Counted from the first letter of the stretch, positions 30,277 through 39,939 are shown. The stretch is 64,000 bases of DNA from Pseudomonas sp. (GCF_028293835.1 NZ_JAQGNX010000037.1:17053-81052), one strand, 5' to 3'. Numbers and translations are program-made. Notes: generated by a model not told the origin, from the sequence alone.

Positions 30277-31458
30277 ATGACTCAAATCGGAACGCCACTG
30301 TCGCCTACCGCGACCCGTGTAATGCTCTGCGGTTGCGGTGAGCTTGGCAAGGAAGTGGTGATCGAGCTGCAACGGCTGGGCGTCGAAGTCATCGCCGTCG
30401 ACCGTTATGCCAACGCCCCAGCCATGCAGGTCGCCCACCGCAGCCATGTGATCAACATGCTCGACGGTGCAGCCCTGCGTGCAGTGATCGAAGCCGAAAA
30501 GCCGCACTACATCGTGCCGGAAATCGAAGCCATTGCGACCGCGACCCTGGTTGAGCTGGAATCCGAAGGTTTCACCGTTATCCCTACCGCTCGCGCCACG
30601 TTGCTGACCATGAACCGTGAAGGCATTCGTCGTCTGGCGGCTGAAGAGCTGGACCTCCCGACCTCGCCGTATCACTTCGCGGATACCTTCGAGGACTACA
30701 GCAAAGCGGTCGAAGACCTGGGATTCCCGTGTGTGGTCAAGCCTGTCATGAGTTCGTCGGGCAAAGGCCAAAGCCTGCTGAAAAGCACCGATGACGTGCA
30801 GAAAGCCTGGGACTATGCCCAAGAAGGCGGTCGCGCCGGTAAAGGCCGAGTGATCATCGAAGGCTTCATCGATTTCGATTATGAAATCACATTATTGACT
30901 GTGCGCCACGTTGGTGGCACCACATTCTGCGCTCCGGTGGGTCATCGTCAAGAGAAGGGCGACTATCAGGAATCCTGGCAGCCACAGGCCATGAGTCCAG
31001 TGGCATTGTCGGAATCGGAGCGGGTTGCTCATGCCGTGACTGAAGCCTTGGGTGGCCGCGGTCTGTTTGGCGTCGAGCTGTTCATCAAGGGCGATCAAGT
31101 GTGGTTCAGCGAAGTCTCGCCGCGTCCCCATGACACTGGCCTGGTGACGCTGATTTCCCAGGATCTGTCGCAATTTGCACTGCATGCCCGGGCGATTCTC
31201 GGTCTGCCGATCCCGTTGATCCGCCAATTCGGGCCATCGGCCTCGGCGGTGATCCTGGTCGAAGGAAAATCCAGCCAAACCGCCTTCGCCAACCTCGGTG
31301 AAGCCCTGAGCGAACCTGACACCGCGCTGCGTTTGTTCGGCAAACCGGACGTCAACGGCCAACGCCGCATGGGCGTGGCCCTGGCCCGGGACGAATCCAT
31401 CGAAGCCGCCCGCGCCAAAGCGACGCGTTCTTCCAGGGCAGTCAAGGTTCAGTTGTAA
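30277..31458 (+). CDS. purT: Formate-dependent phosphoribosylglycinamide formyltransferase 2
   Basis: ATP-grasp enzyme that makes FGAR from GAR, ATP and formate, the third step of purine synthesis, independent of folate. The 393 residues equal the family length. It has an N-terminal [20 protein letters not shown], a central ATP-grasp with [13 protein letters not shown], and a C-terminal [16 protein letters not shown]. The product feeds PurL, encoded 10 kb upstream. It is flanked on both sides by palindromic repeats and transcribed towards the transporter gene on the other strand. Confidence 0.97.
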   Translation: MTQIGTPLSPTATRVMLCGCGELGKEVVIELQRLGVEVIAVDRYANAPAMQVAHRSHVINMLDGAALRAVIEAEKPHYIVPEIEAIATATLVELESEGFTVIPTARATLLTMNREGIRRLAAEELDLPTSPYHFADTFEDYSKAVEDLGFPCVVKPVMSSSGKGQSLLKSTDDVQKAWDYAQEGGRAGKGRVIIEGFIDFDYEITLLTVRHVGGTTFCAPVGHRQEKGDYQESWQPQAMSPVALSESERVAHAVTEALGGRGLFGVELFIKGDQVWFSEVSPRPHDTGLVTLISQDLSQFALHARAILGLPIPLIRQFGPSASAVILVEGKSSQTAFANLGEALSEPDTALRLFGKPDVNGQRRMGVALARDESIEAARAKATRSSRAVKVQL

Positions 31459-31475
31459 GGTACATCGGCAAAACT

Positions 31476-31544
31476 CTGTAGGAGCCAACGTGTTGGCGAG
31501 GCGGCATACCTGACACACCACCTCGCCAACAGGTTGGCTCCTAC
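31476..31544. repeat. REP/REPIN-like palindromic repeat, copy 5
   Basis: Left arm CTGTAGGAGCCAACGTGTTG plus GCGAG and right arm CTCGCCAACAGGTTGGCTCC plus TAC. It is the only structure between convergent purT and the transporter gene. Confidence 0.8.
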
Positions 31545-31557
31545 CGAGATGAGACGG

Positions 31558-32883
31558 TCAGGCAATCGTATCCAGATCGCGCTCTCGTGTTTCTTTCAGG
31601 CACAGCACCGCGATCAAACTAAGCGCCGCCGCAGCCGACACATACCCGCCCACCCAGCTCAAACCACCCATGGCCACCAGCTTTTGGGCGAAGAACGGTG
31701 CCACCGATGCACCGACAATGCCGCCCAGGTTATATGCCGCCGAAGCGCCGGTATAACGCACGCGGGTCGGAAACAGCTCCGGCAGCATCGCGCCCATGGG
31801 TGCAAAGGTCACGCCCATCAAAAACAGCTCGATGCATAGGAACAGCGCGACGCCGCCGGTGGTGCCGTGGGTCAACAGGGGTTCCATGGTGAATCCAGAC
31901 AGGATCGCCAGCACGCCGCCAATGATCAGCACCGGTTTGCGCCCGAAACGATCACTGGCCCACGCTGACAAAGGCGTTGCTGCGGCCATGAACAACACCG
32001 CGAAGCACAACAACCCCAGAAACGTCTCACGGCTGTAACCGAGAGAGGCTACGCCGTAGCTCAGGGAAAACACCGTCGAGATGTAAAACAGCGCATAACA
32101 CACCACCATCGACGCCGCGCCCAGCAGCATCGGCTGCCAGTATTGGCTGAACAGCTCGACGATGGGCATTCTCACCCGCTCATGACGTGCGATGGCGTTG
32201 GCGAAGATCGGCGTTTCTTCCAGCTTCAGTCGCACATACAGGCCCACCATCACCAGCAATGCGCTGAGCAGAAACGGAATGCGCCAGCCCCATGAGCGAA
32301 ACTGTTCGTCGGACAAGGTCAACGCCAGCGTCAGAAACAGTCCGTTTGCCACCAGGAAGCCAATCGACGGGCCCAGCTGTGGAAACATACCGAACCAGGC
32401 GCGCTTGCCCTTAGGCGCGTTCTCTGTCGCGAGCAATGCCGCGCCGCCCCATTCACCGCCTAATCCCAGGCCCTGGCCGAAACGCAGCACGCACAATAGG
32501 GTGGGGGCCCAGAAACCGATCGTCCCGTAGCCGGGCAATACGCCGATGAGCGTAGTGCAGATACCCATTAATAAAAGCGAAGCGACCAGTGTTGATTTGC
32601 GCCCGATGCGGTCGCCGAAATGGCCGAACAGCGCCGAACCCAGAGGCCGCGCCAGGAAAGCGATACCGAAAGTCAGGAACGCCGAGAGCATTTGTGCTGA
32701 GCCGGAGGTCTGCGGGAAAAATACCGGACCGATCACCAGCGCCGCGGCCGTGGCGTAGACGTAGAAATCATAGAACTCGATGGCGGTGCCAATGAAACTG
32801 GCCACCGCGATGCGCCCGGCAGAGTTGGCCGGTTTTGCAACGCTGGCGCTGCTGTGGTCGTTAAACGTCGTAGAACTGGTCAT
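31558..32883 (-). CDS. MFS transporter, metabolite:proton symporter (MHS) type
   Basis: Inner-membrane symporter of 441 residues with twelve predicted membrane segments. MHS signatures are seen: GTAIEFYDFYVYATAAALV, the loop GHFGDRIGRKSTL, RFGQGLGLGGEWGGAALLATE and ASDRFGRKP. Relatives such as ShiA, ProP and KgtP move organic acids or osmolytes; the substrate cannot be told from sequence. The start ATG at 32883 gives a short soluble N-terminus. It is monocistronic, convergent with purT. Confidence 0.92.
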   Translation of the reverse strand: MTSSTTFNDHSSASVAKPANSAGRIAVASFIGTAIEFYDFYVYATAAALVIGPVFFPQTSGSAQMLSAFLTFGIAFLARPLGSALFGHFGDRIGRKSTLVASLLLMGICTTLIGVLPGYGTIGFWAPTLLCVLRFGQGLGLGGEWGGAALLATENAPKGKRAWFGMFPQLGPSIGFLVANGLFLTLALTLSDEQFRSWGWRIPFLLSALLVMVGLYVRLKLEETPIFANAIARHERVRMPIVELFSQYWQPMLLGAASMVVCYALFYISTVFSLSYGVASLGYSRETFLGLLCFAVLFMAAATPLSAWASDRFGRKPVLIIGGVLAILSGFTMEPLLTHGTTGGVALFLCIELFLMGVTFAPMGAMLPELFPTRVRYTGASAAYNLGGIVGASVAPFFAQKLVAMGGLSWVGGYVSAAAALSLIAVLCLKETRERDLDTIA

Positions 32884-32971
32884 GCAGGTGTCCCCGATGG
32901 ATTTTTATTGTTGTAGAAGCGACGTGCTATGCGACATTTTAATACAGCGCCAGGGGGCTGGCAGCCAGGCG

Positions 32972-34219
32972 TCAGATGACCGCATGGGTCAGGCTGTTGT
33001 GCCACATCATTACCCGGGTGACGCGATTGTCTTCTGTTTCAAGGATTTCCAGGCGGTACGGCCCGATCTTCAAGCAGACCGAACTGTCCGGGATGGTTTC
33101 CAGCGCCTCGGTGACCAGGCCGTTGAGGGTCTTGGGGCCGTCCGAAGGCAAATGCCAGCCCAGAATCTTGTTCAGCTCGCGGATCGACGCTGCGCCTTCG
33201 ATGACCAGTCGGCCGTCGGCTTGGGGGTGAATATGCGGGTTGTCCAGGTCTTGCTCGCTCTCGAATTCACCGACGATTTCTTCGAGGATGTCTTCCAGGC
33301 TGACGATGCCCTGTACTTCGCCGTATTCGTCCACCACCACGCCCAGGCGACGCTGTTGCTTGTGGAAGTTCAGCAACTGCAATTGCAGCGGGGTGCTTTC
33401 CGGTACGAAATAGGGTTCGTAACAGGCGGCCTTCAAGTGTTCTTTGGTCAGCTCGGCACGGGGCAACAAATGGCTGATCTGGCGGGTGTTAAGCACGCCT
33501 TCAACCTGATTGATGTCGTTGTGGTACACCGGCAGACGGGTGTGACGAGAGATGATCAACTGCTCGATGATGTGTTCGATGCTGTCGTCCAGATTGATTC
33601 CGTCAACTTCGCTGCGCGGCACTAGGATGTCGTTCACGGTAATGCTGTCTAGCGCATGAATACCCGATATTACGTGGTGACGGGTTCCGCGTTCCTGTGC
33701 ACCGTCGTGCAGCATGACCGCCAACGGCACTTCATCGTCATCGAACTGCCGCACGGCCGGCTTGTGGTTGACGCCGAACGGTTGAAGCAGCGCATCAGCC
33801 ACGGTGGAAAACAACCATGCCAGCGGATAAACCAGCTTCATTGGCAGGCGCAACAGACTGTTACCCAGCATCACGATGGCGTCCGGGTAACGGGCGGCCA
33901 ATGTGCGCGGTATGAGTTCGGCGAAGATCAGCAGCGCGCTACTGACGCCGATCCATGCCACTGTCGGGCCATTGAAGTACCAGAAATCCAGTGCCAACAA
34001 GGTGCTGATAATCGTGATCAACACCTTGATCAACGTATTGCTCAGGGTGAGGCTGGCAGGTTTGAACGCTAATTTGGGCTTGGCGGAGTCGGAGCGGCGT
34101 CCGTTGGAGCGCAGCGCCTTTAAATGCAGGTGGGCGGTTTCCACCGCCGTGAGCAGGCCGGACCACAATAGTAGCAAGACCAATACGCCGAGCATCGGGC
34201 CGACGGGCAGGTTATCCAT
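32972..34219 (-). CDS. HlyC/CorC family transporter-associated protein (YfjD/CorB-like)
   Basis: Inner-membrane protein of 415 residues. An N-terminal CNNM (DUF21) domain with about four membrane segments spans 1-145. A CBS pair follows (VPRSEVDGINLDDSIEHII, VVDEYGEVQGIVSLEDILEEIVGEFE), then a C-terminal CorC_HlyC domain. It is linked in relatives to magnesium or cobalt efflux. A TTG two codons upstream is not needed; ATG 34219 gives MDNLPVGP. It lies 13 bp after the YpjD-type gene, the same pairing as ypjD-yfjD next to ffh in E. coli. Confidence 0.93.
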   Translation of the reverse strand: MDNLPVGPMLGVLVLLLLWSGLLTAVETAHLHLKALRSNGRRSDSAKPKLAFKPASLTLSNTLIKVLITIISTLLALDFWYFNGPTVAWIGVSSALLIFAELIPRTLAARYPDAIVMLGNSLLRLPMKLVYPLAWLFSTVADALLQPFGVNHKPAVRQFDDDEVPLAVMLHDGAQERGTRHHVISGIHALDSITVNDILVPRSEVDGINLDDSIEHIIEQLIISRHTRLPVYHNDINQVEGVLNTRQISHLLPRAELTKEHLKAACYEPYFVPESTPLQLQLLNFHKQQRRLGVVVDEYGEVQGIVSLEDILEEIVGEFESEQDLDNPHIHPQADGRLVIEGAASIRELNKILGWHLPSDGPKTLNGLVTEALETIPDSSVCLKIGPYRLEILETEDNRVTRVMMWHNSLTHAVI

Positions 34220-34232
34220 GATCAAACGCCCG

Positions 34233-35045
34233 TCAGATGTGCAAAATGAATTCGCGTACCAGCTTGCTGCCGAAAAACGCCAGCATCAGCAGGCAGAAGC
34301 CGCCCAGGGTCCAACGGATCGCTTTGTGTCCGCGCCAGCCAAGACGGTTACGCCCCCACAGCAACACGCTGAACACCAGCCAGGCCAGGCAAGCCAGTAA
34401 CGTTTTGTGCACCAGGTGCTGGGCAAACAGGTTTTCGACGAACAGCCAACCCGAAATCAGGGACAGCGAAAGCAGGATCCAGCCCGCCCACAAGAAGCCG
34501 AACAACAGGCTTTCCATGGTTTGCAGCGGTGGGAAATTCTTGATCAGTCCGGACGGATGCTTGTGTTTGAGGCGGTGATCCTGCACCAGCAACAGCAACG
34601 CCTGGAACACCGCGATGGTGAACATCCCGTACGCCATAATTGACAACAGAATGTGGCTCAGAATGCCCGGCTGTTCTTCAATCAGCTGGACCGTGCCGCT
34701 GGGCGCGAATTGGGCGAGCAGCACGGTTAAAAAACCCAGGGGAAACACCAGGACTAACAGGTTCTCTACCGGAATGCGCGCGCAGGCGATCATGGTCACC
34801 ACGATGATTGCCACGGCGATCATGCTGGCGGCGCTGAAAAAATCCAGGCCCAAGCCAATCGGTCGGATCAATTGGGAGTAAAGACCGGTGGCGTGTGCGA
34901 TCACCGCCAGGGTGCCGAGCAGGCACAATAGGCGTTTGTCAGCCTTGGCGCCTTGCTTCAGGCGGAGCGCTTGATAGAGGGTCGCAGCGGCATATAGACA
35001 GGCGGCGGCGAGGCTGGGTAGCAAACTGGGTGACAAGGTGAGCAT
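34233..35045 (-). CDS. YpjD-type inner-membrane protein (CcsA/HemX-like cytochrome c assembly fold)
   Basis: A 270-residue membrane protein with about eight segments, of the CcsA/ResC/HemX superfamily (FSAASMIAVAIIVVTM, HILLSIMAYGMFTIAVFQALLLL, ESLLFGFLWAGWILLSLSLISGW). Some members handle haem during cytochrome c maturation; the role of YpjD is not settled. The open frame extends to 35165, but ATG 35045, with an AGGATTT ribosome site, starts directly before the first membrane helix. It is divergent from ffh. Confidence 0.9.
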   Translation of the reverse strand: MLTLSPSLLPSLAAACLYAAATLYQALRLKQGAKADKRLLCLLGTLAVIAHATGLYSQLIRPIGLGLDFFSAASMIAVAIIVVTMIACARIPVENLLVLVFPLGFLTVLLAQFAPSGTVQLIEEQPGILSHILLSIMAYGMFTIAVFQALLLLVQDHRLKHKHPSGLIKNFPPLQTMESLLFGFLWAGWILLSLSLISGWLFVENLFAQHLVHKTLLACLAWLVFSVLLWGRNRLGWRGHKAIRWTLGGFCLLMLAFFGSKLVREFILHI

Positions 35046-35152
35046 AAATCCTGGTAGGCAAGCCCGAAAGGCGCTGAGTTTCGCATACAACCGACATTTG
35101 ACGAAAGACCACAGAAGCAGACTCGATGGTGTCCGTACAGCAGACTCTTCGC

Positions 35153-35158
35153 TATAAT
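35153..35158 (+). promoter_or_regulatory. -10 element upstream of ffh
   Basis: Perfect TATAAT about 130 bp before the ffh ATG. The matching -35 is poor (TGTCCG at 17 bp). If used, the ffh mRNA has a long leader (about 35165-35289) rich in short GC stems. Confidence 0.45.
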
Positions 35159-35289
35159 CTGCCACCTGCTTAAGTCGCAGGCTCGTCGAAGGCTATTTTC
35201 AGCAGCAGTTTTAACCGCTGTTCAGAGCAGGGCGCCGCGAGCCAGGCCGCACCAACCGTGGGTTCACCAGGAACCTGAAAGGATCGCGC

Positions 35290-36666
35290 ATGTTTGAAAA
35301 TCTTACCGAACGTCTTTCACAGACCCTGCGCCATGTCACTGGCAAGGCCAAGCTGAACGAAGACAACATCAAGGACACGCTGCGCGAAGTGCGGATGGCG
35401 CTGCTCGAAGCCGACGTCGCCTTGCCGGTGGTCAAAGACTTCGTCAACAAGGTCAGGGACCGTGCTGTCGGCACCGAGGTGTCGCGTAGCCTGACGCCGG
35501 GCCAGGCGTTCGTGAAGATTGTTCAGGCCGAACTCGAATCGTTGATGGGCGCGGCCAACGAAGATCTGGTACTCAATGTCACGCCGCCTGCCGTCGTGCT
35601 GATGGCCGGTTTGCAGGGTGCGGGTAAAACCACCACCGCTGGCAAACTTGCGCGCTTCTTGAAAGAGCGCAGAAAGAAAAGCGTCATGGTGGTCTCGGTG
35701 GACGTTTACCGTCCTGCGGCTATCAAGCAACTTGAAACACTGGCCAACGAAATTGGCGTGACGTTCTTCCCGTCCGACATTAGCCAGAAGCCAGTCGATA
35801 TCGCACTGGCCGCTATTAAAGAAGCCACGCTTAAGTTCATCGACGTGGTGATTGTCGATACCGCCGGCCGCTTGCACATCGATGTCGAGATGATGGGCGA
35901 GATCCAGGCGCTGCATGCTGCGGTGAAACCTGCCGAAACGCTGTTCGTGGTTGACGCCATGACCGGTCAGGATGCGGCCAACACTGCCAAGGCGTTTGGC
36001 GATGCGTTGCCGCTGACAGGTGTGATCCTGACCAAAGTCGACGGCGATGCTCGGGGCGGCGCTGCACTGTCGGTGCGTGCAATCACCGGCAAGCCGATCA
36101 AATTCATCGGTATGGGTGAGAAGAGCGACGCGCTCGAACCGTTCCACCCGGACCGTATCGCTTCGCGCATCCTCGGCATGGGCGACGTGCTCAGCCTGAT
36201 CGAACAAGCCGAACAGGGCCTCGACAAAGAAAAAGCCGACAAGCTCGCGCAAAAACTGAAAAAAGGTAAGGGCTTCGACCTCGAAGACTTCCGTGATCAG
36301 TTGCAGCAAATGAAAAACATGGGCGGCCTCGGCGGTCTCATGGATAAATTGCCCAGCATCGGCGGTATGAATCTGGCTCAGATGGGCAACGCCCAGGGCG
36401 CGGCCGAAAAGCAGTTCAAGCAGATGGAAGCCATCATCAACTCGATGACGCCGGCCGAACGCCGTGACCCGGACCTGATCAGTGGCTCGCGCAAGCGCCG
36501 AATCTCCCTGGGTTCAGGCACTCAAGTGCAGGACATCGGGCGTTTGATCAAGCAGCACAAACAAATGCAGAAAATGATGAAGAAGTTTTCTGCCAAAGGC
36601 GGCATGCAAAAAATGATGCGTGGCATGGGCGGCATGATGCCGGGTCGCGGCGCACCGAAAATGTAA
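35290..36666 (+). CDS. ffh: Signal recognition particle protein Ffh
   Basis: SRP54 GTPase that binds 4.5S RNA and signal sequences of nascent membrane proteins. The 458 residues comprise an N domain, a G domain with P-loop GLQGAGKTTTAG from G107, DTAGRLHID and TKVDGDARGG, and a methionine-rich M domain (KMMKKFSAKGGMQKMMRGMGGMMPG). The start ATG at 35290 follows CTGAAAGGATCGCGC with an AAAGGA ribosome site. It lies upstream of the S16 operon, as is usual in gamma-proteobacteria, but that operon has its own promoter. Confidence 0.98.
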   Translation: MFENLTERLSQTLRHVTGKAKLNEDNIKDTLREVRMALLEADVALPVVKDFVNKVRDRAVGTEVSRSLTPGQAFVKIVQAELESLMGAANEDLVLNVTPPAVVLMAGLQGAGKTTTAGKLARFLKERRKKSVMVVSVDVYRPAAIKQLETLANEIGVTFFPSDISQKPVDIALAAIKEATLKFIDVVIVDTAGRLHIDVEMMGEIQALHAAVKPAETLFVVDAMTGQDAANTAKAFGDALPLTGVILTKVDGDARGGAALSVRAITGKPIKFIGMGEKSDALEPFHPDRIASRILGMGDVLSLIEQAEQGLDKEKADKLAQKLKKGKGFDLEDFRDQLQQMKNMGGLGGLMDKLPSIGGMNLAQMGNAQGAAEKQFKQMEAIINSMTPAERRDPDLISGSRKRRISLGSGTQVQDIGRLIKQHKQMQKMMKKFSAKGGMQKMMRGMGGMMPGRGAPKM

Positions 36667-36683
36667 TTGCAGCCCCCCTCACA

Positions 36684-36722
36684 TGGAGGTTCGCCTCCAG
36701 TAATCCCGCTTTTGGCGGGATT
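36684..36722 (+). terminator. Two tandem hairpins after ffh
   Basis: TGGAGG-TTCG-CCTCCA (36684-36699), a UUCG tetraloop stem, is followed directly by AATCCCGC-TTTT-GGCGGGATT (36702-36722). No U-tract follows the second stem, so it may be a 3' stabilising structure or a weak terminator. Confidence 0.5.
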
Positions 36723-36793
36723 GAAATGCCGCTGTTTACGGCGGCTCCATGGCAGATCTCGATGGCATGCCGGTAGGCGCCTGAAAAAGACAT

Positions 36794-36821
36794 TTGCAAA
36801 AGTGCGGATATTCCTTAGAAT
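36794..36821 (+). promoter_or_regulatory. Promoter of the rpsP-rimM-trmD-rplS operon
   Basis: TTGCAA (36794-36799), 16-bp spacer, TAGAAT (36816-36821). It predicts a start near 36828 and a leader of about 65 nt containing two small hairpins. Confidence 0.6.
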
Positions 36822-36832
36822 ATGCGGCCTTT

Positions 36833-36872
36833 CGGGCACCTATGCCCGTTGTGCATCTTAGATTTGCTGCAC
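36833..36872 (+). promoter_or_regulatory. Structured 5' leader of rpsP
   Basis: CGGGCA-CCTA-TGCCCG (36833-36848) and GTGCA with TGCAC closing a 12-nt loop (36851-36872) stack between the promoter and the rpsP ribosome site (ACAGGAAC, about 36878-36885). This could be an autoregulatory leader; there is no proof. Confidence 0.4.
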
Positions 36873-36894
36873 CGACTACAGGAACGATGCTTAT

Positions 36895-37146
36895 ATGCTT
36901 ACCATCCGTCTTGCCCTTGGCGGCTCCAAAAAGCGCCCGTTTTACCATTTGACCGTGACCGACAGCCGCAACCCGCGCGACGGTTCACACAAGGAACAAG
37001 TTGGTTTCTTCAACCCGGTTGCTCGTGGTCAAGAAATCCGTCTGTCCGTGAACAACGAACGCGTTGCCTACTGGCTGAGCGTTGGTGCACAACCTTCTGA
37101 GCGTGTTGCTCAGTTGTTGAAGGACAATGCTAAGGCAGCGGCCTGA
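36895..37146 (+). CDS. rpsP: 30S ribosomal protein S16
   Basis: Small ribosomal subunit protein, 83 residues. It begins [25 protein letters not shown], which is diagnostic for bS16. It is the first gene of the conserved rpsP-rimM-trmD-rplS operon; rimM begins 5 bp after its stop. It has its own promoter and a structured leader. Confidence 0.98.
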   Translation: MLTIRLALGGSKKRPFYHLTVTDSRNPRDGSHKEQVGFFNPVARGQEIRLSVNNERVAYWLSVGAQPSERVAQLLKDNAKAAA

Positions 37147-37151
37147 GCAAT

Positions 37152-37688
37152 ATGAACGCGACGCCAACCATTGCTGATGATTTGATCGTTATTGGCAAGA
37201 TCTACTCGATTCACGGCGTTCGCGGCGAAGTGAAGGTTTTTTCCTTTACTGATCCAATTGGTAACCTGCTGGATTACAAAACCCTCACGCTTCGGCGCGA
37301 CGGTGAAGTACGACAGGTAGAGCTGGTCAGTGGACGCTTGCAAAACAAGTTCCTGGTCGCAAAGATCAAAGGTCTCGATGACCGTGAAGAAGCTCGTCTT
37401 CTGGCCGGTTTTGAAATCTGCGTTCCGCGTAACCTGTTCCCTGATCTGACCGACGGCGAGTACTACTGGTACCAGCTTGAAGGTCTCCAGGTCATCGACC
37501 AACTCGGGCAATTGCTCGGGAAAATTGATCACCTGCTGGAAACCGGCTCGAACGATGTAATGGTGGTCAAGCCTTGTGCAGGTAGCCTGGATGATCGCGA
37601 ACGCTTGTTGCCCTATACAGAGCAGTGTGTGTTGGCAGTTGACCTTGGTGCCGGCGAGATGAAGGTGGAATGGGATGCGGACTTCTAA
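37152..37688 (+). CDS. rimM: Ribosome maturation factor RimM
   Basis: Assists assembly of the 30S head by binding S19. It has 178 residues with an N-terminal RimM domain ([23 protein letters not shown]) and a C-terminal PRC-barrel ([39 protein letters not shown]). It lies 5 bp from both neighbours in the S16 operon. Confidence 0.97.
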   Translation: MNATPTIADDLIVIGKIYSIHGVRGEVKVFSFTDPIGNLLDYKTLTLRRDGEVRQVELVSGRLQNKFLVAKIKGLDDREEARLLAGFEICVPRNLFPDLTDGEYYWYQLEGLQVIDQLGQLLGKIDHLLETGSNDVMVVKPCAGSLDDRERLLPYTEQCVLAVDLGAGEMKVEWDADF

Positions 37689-37693
37689 GCGAC

Positions 37694-38446
37694 ATGGCTA
37701 GCCTACGCGTAGAAGTGATCAGTCTGTTCCCTGAGATGTTTTCCGCTATCAGCGACTACGGCATTACCAGCCGTGCGGTGAAACAAGGGCTGCTACAGCT
37801 GACTTGTTGGAATCCGCGGGACTACACCACTGATCGTCACCACACTGTTGATGATCGCCCTTTTGGCGGTGGTCCGGGCATGGTGATGAAGATCAAGCCT
37901 CTGGAAGATGCTCTGGTTCAGGCCAGGCAGGCAGCAGGGGAAGCGGCGAAGGTTATTTACCTGTCGCCACAAGGCCGCCAACTGAATCAGTCGGCGGTAC
38001 GCGAACTGGCGCAAGGGGAGGCTTTTATCCTCATCGCAGGTCGTTATGAAGGCATTGACGAGCGTTTCATTGAAGCTCATGTCGATGAAGAGTGGTCGAT
38101 TGGTGACTATGTACTTTCCGGTGGCGAGCTGCCGGCGATGGTCCTGATAGATGCGGTTACACGGCTGCTGCCTGGAGCTTTAGGGCATGCGGACTCTGCG
38201 GAGGAAGATTCCTTCACGGATGGTCTGCTGGATTGCCCGCACTACACCCGTCCGGAGGTGTATGCGGATCAGCGTGTTCCCGACGTGTTGCTAAGTGGCA
38301 ACCACGCACATATCCGGCGTTGGCGTTTACAGCAGTCCCTTGGGCGGACCTATGAACGACGACCCGATCTTCTGGAAAGCCGCTCGCTTTCTGGAGAAGA
38401 GAAAAAGCTGCTGGCGGAATATATCCGCGAGCGGGACGATAGTTAA
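37694..38446 (+). CDS. trmD: tRNA (guanine-N1-)-methyltransferase
   Basis: Methylates G37 of tRNAs with SAM, preventing +1 frameshifts. It is a 250-residue SPOUT enzyme with a trefoil knot: [11 protein letters not shown], the AdoMet loop [23 protein letters not shown] and [14 protein letters not shown]. Reading from ATG 37694 leaves a 5-bp gap after rimM. An upstream in-frame start at 37670 inside rimM would add eight residues and is less likely. Confidence 0.97.
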   Translation: MASLRVEVISLFPEMFSAISDYGITSRAVKQGLLQLTCWNPRDYTTDRHHTVDDRPFGGGPGMVMKIKPLEDALVQARQAAGEAAKVIYLSPQGRQLNQSAVRELAQGEAFILIAGRYEGIDERFIEAHVDEEWSIGDYVLSGGELPAMVLIDAVTRLLPGALGHADSAEEDSFTDGLLDCPHYTRPEVYADQRVPDVLLSGNHAHIRRWRLQQSLGRTYERRPDLLESRSLSGEEKKLLAEYIRERDDS

Positions 38447-38489
38447 CGTATCGATGGTAGATCCTGATGATCTGCCTTAGGAGCACAGC

Positions 38490-38840
38490 ATGACTAACAA
38501 AATCATTCTGCAACTCGAAGCTGAGCAGATGACTAAAGAGATCCCTCCCTTTGCCCCGGGCGACACTGTTGTCGTTCAGGTGAAAGTGAAGGAAGGCGAC
38601 CGTTCGCGTCTGCAAGCGTTCGAAGGCGTAGTAATTGCCAAGCGTAACCGTGGTGTGAACAGTGCTTTCACTGTTCGTAAAATCTCCAACGGTGTTGGCG
38701 TTGAGCGTACTTTCCAGACCTACAGCCCGCAAATCGACAGCATGGCAGTGAAACGTCGCGGTGACGTTCGCAAAGCCAAACTGTACTACCTGCGTGACCT
38801 GTCCGGTAAAGCAGCTCGCATCAAAGAAAAACTGTCCTGA
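38490..38840 (+). CDS. rplS: 50S ribosomal protein L19
   Basis: Large-subunit protein at the intersubunit bridge, 116 residues ([63 protein letters not shown]). It is the last gene of the S16 operon, with a good AGGAGCAC ribosome site. A strong terminator follows. Confidence 0.98.
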   Translation: MTNKIILQLEAEQMTKEIPPFAPGDTVVVQVKVKEGDRSRLQAFEGVVIAKRNRGVNSAFTVRKISNGVGVERTFQTYSPQIDSMAVKRRGDVRKAKLYYLRDLSGKAARIKEKLS

Positions 38841-38859
38841 TTTCAGTTTTTCACGGTGT

Positions 38860-38888
38860 AAAAAAAGCAGCCTAAGGGCTGCTTTTTT
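38860..38888 (+). terminator. Intrinsic terminator of the S16 operon
   Basis: GCAGCC-TAAG-GGCTGC stem with an A-run before and T6 after. Confidence 0.87.
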
Positions 38889-38920
38889 GTGCCTGGGATT
38901 TGGCCCGTGGGGCCTGCCTT

Positions 38921-38991
38921 CTGTGGGAGCCAACGTGTTGGCGAAGCGTCTTTCCTGACACACCGCTTCGCCAACACGTTGGCTCCTACAG
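38921..38991. repeat. REP/REPIN-like palindromic repeat, copy 6
   Basis: Left arm CTGTGGGAGCCAACGTGTTG plus GCGAAG and right arm CTTCGCCAACACGTTGGCTC plus CTACAG. It lies between the rplS terminator and xerD. The spacer shares the string TCCTGACACACC-like with copy 5, so these two copies are close relatives. Confidence 0.8.
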
Positions 38992-39042
38992 AGGTTATGT
39001 GAAAAACTCCGTCCATTCTTTTTCGCAGAAGCTTTCAACCCT

Positions 39043-39939
39043 ATGCCCGCCATCGACCACCCTTTGATCGACCAGTTTCTAGACGCGCTATGGCTGGAAA
39101 AAGGCCTGTCGGACAACACCCGCGGTGCGTACCGCAGCGACTTGGCGTTGTTCAATGGCTGGCTTCAAGAGCAGGGCATTGAGCTGGACAAGGCTGGCCG
39201 CGAGCTGATTTTGGACCACTTGGCATGGCGTCTGGAAAAAGCGTACAAGCCGAGGTCGACAGCACGCTTTCTTTCCGGGGTTCGTGGCTTCTATCGGTAT
39301 TTGTTGCGGGAAAAACTGATTCAAATTGATCCCACGTTGCAGGTGGACATGCCGCAGTTGGGCAGGCCGCTGCCCAAGTCGCTCTCCGAAGCGGATGTCG
39401 AGTCATTGTTGGCGGCGCCAGACTTGAGCGAAGCGATTGGCCAGCGTGATCGCGCCATGCTTGAAGTGCTGTATGCCTGCGGCCTGCGGGTTACCGAGCT
39501 GATTAGCTTGACCCTAGAACAAGTCAATTTGCGTCAGGGTGTTTTGCGGGTCATGGGTAAAGGCAGCAAGGAACGCCTGGTACCCATGGGTGAAGAGGCG
39601 ATTGTCTGGATTGAGCGTTACATGCGCGATGCCCGGGCTGAAATGCTCAACGGTCGCCCCAGTGATGTGCTGTTTCCCAGCCTGCGCGGTGAGCAAATGA
39701 CCCGTCAGACGTTTTGGCACCGGATCAAGCATCACGCCATGGTTGCCGGCATCGGTAAATCGTTGTCGCCGCATACCCTGCGCCATGCCTTTGCCACTCA
39801 TTTGCTGAACCATGGCGCTGACCTGCGCGTGGTGCAAATGTTATTGGGGCATAGCGATTTGTCGACCACGCAGATCTATACCCATGTCGCCCGTGCAAGG
39901 TTGCAGGAAATGCACGCCAAGCATCACCCACGGGGTTAA
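39043..39939 (+). CDS. xerD: Site-specific tyrosine recombinase XerD
   Basis: With XerC resolves chromosome dimers at dif under FtsK control. It has 298 residues: an N-terminal SAM-like core-binding domain (DQFLDALWLEKGLSDNTRGAYRSDL) and a catalytic domain with R149 (GLRVTEL), the Lys of GKGSKERLVP, H244 and R247 (HTLRHAF), H270 (LLGHSDLS) and nucleophile Y279 (TQIYTHV). This is the housekeeping recombinase, not an integrase of a mobile element. It lies before dsbC, as in P. aeruginosa. Confidence 0.97.
   Translation: MPAIDHPLIDQFLDALWLEKGLSDNTRGAYRSDLALFNGWLQEQGIELDKAGRELILDHLAWRLEKAYKPRSTARFLSGVRGFYRYLLREKLIQIDPTLQVDMPQLGRPLPKSLSEADVESLLAAPDLSEAIGQRDRAMLEVLYACGLRVTELISLTLEQVNLRQGVLRVMGKGSKERLVPMGEEAIVWIERYMRDARAEMLNGRPSDVLFPSLRGEQMTRQTFWHRIKHHAMVAGIGKSLSPHTLRHAFATHLLNHGADLRVVQMLLGHSDLSTTQIYTHVARARLQEMHAKHHPRG

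Noticed and set aside
39043..39939. Tyrosine recombinase as sign of an integrated element
   Set aside because: Sequence and context (next to dsbC, hom, thrC) fit housekeeping XerD; no attachment repeats or phage genes are nearby.
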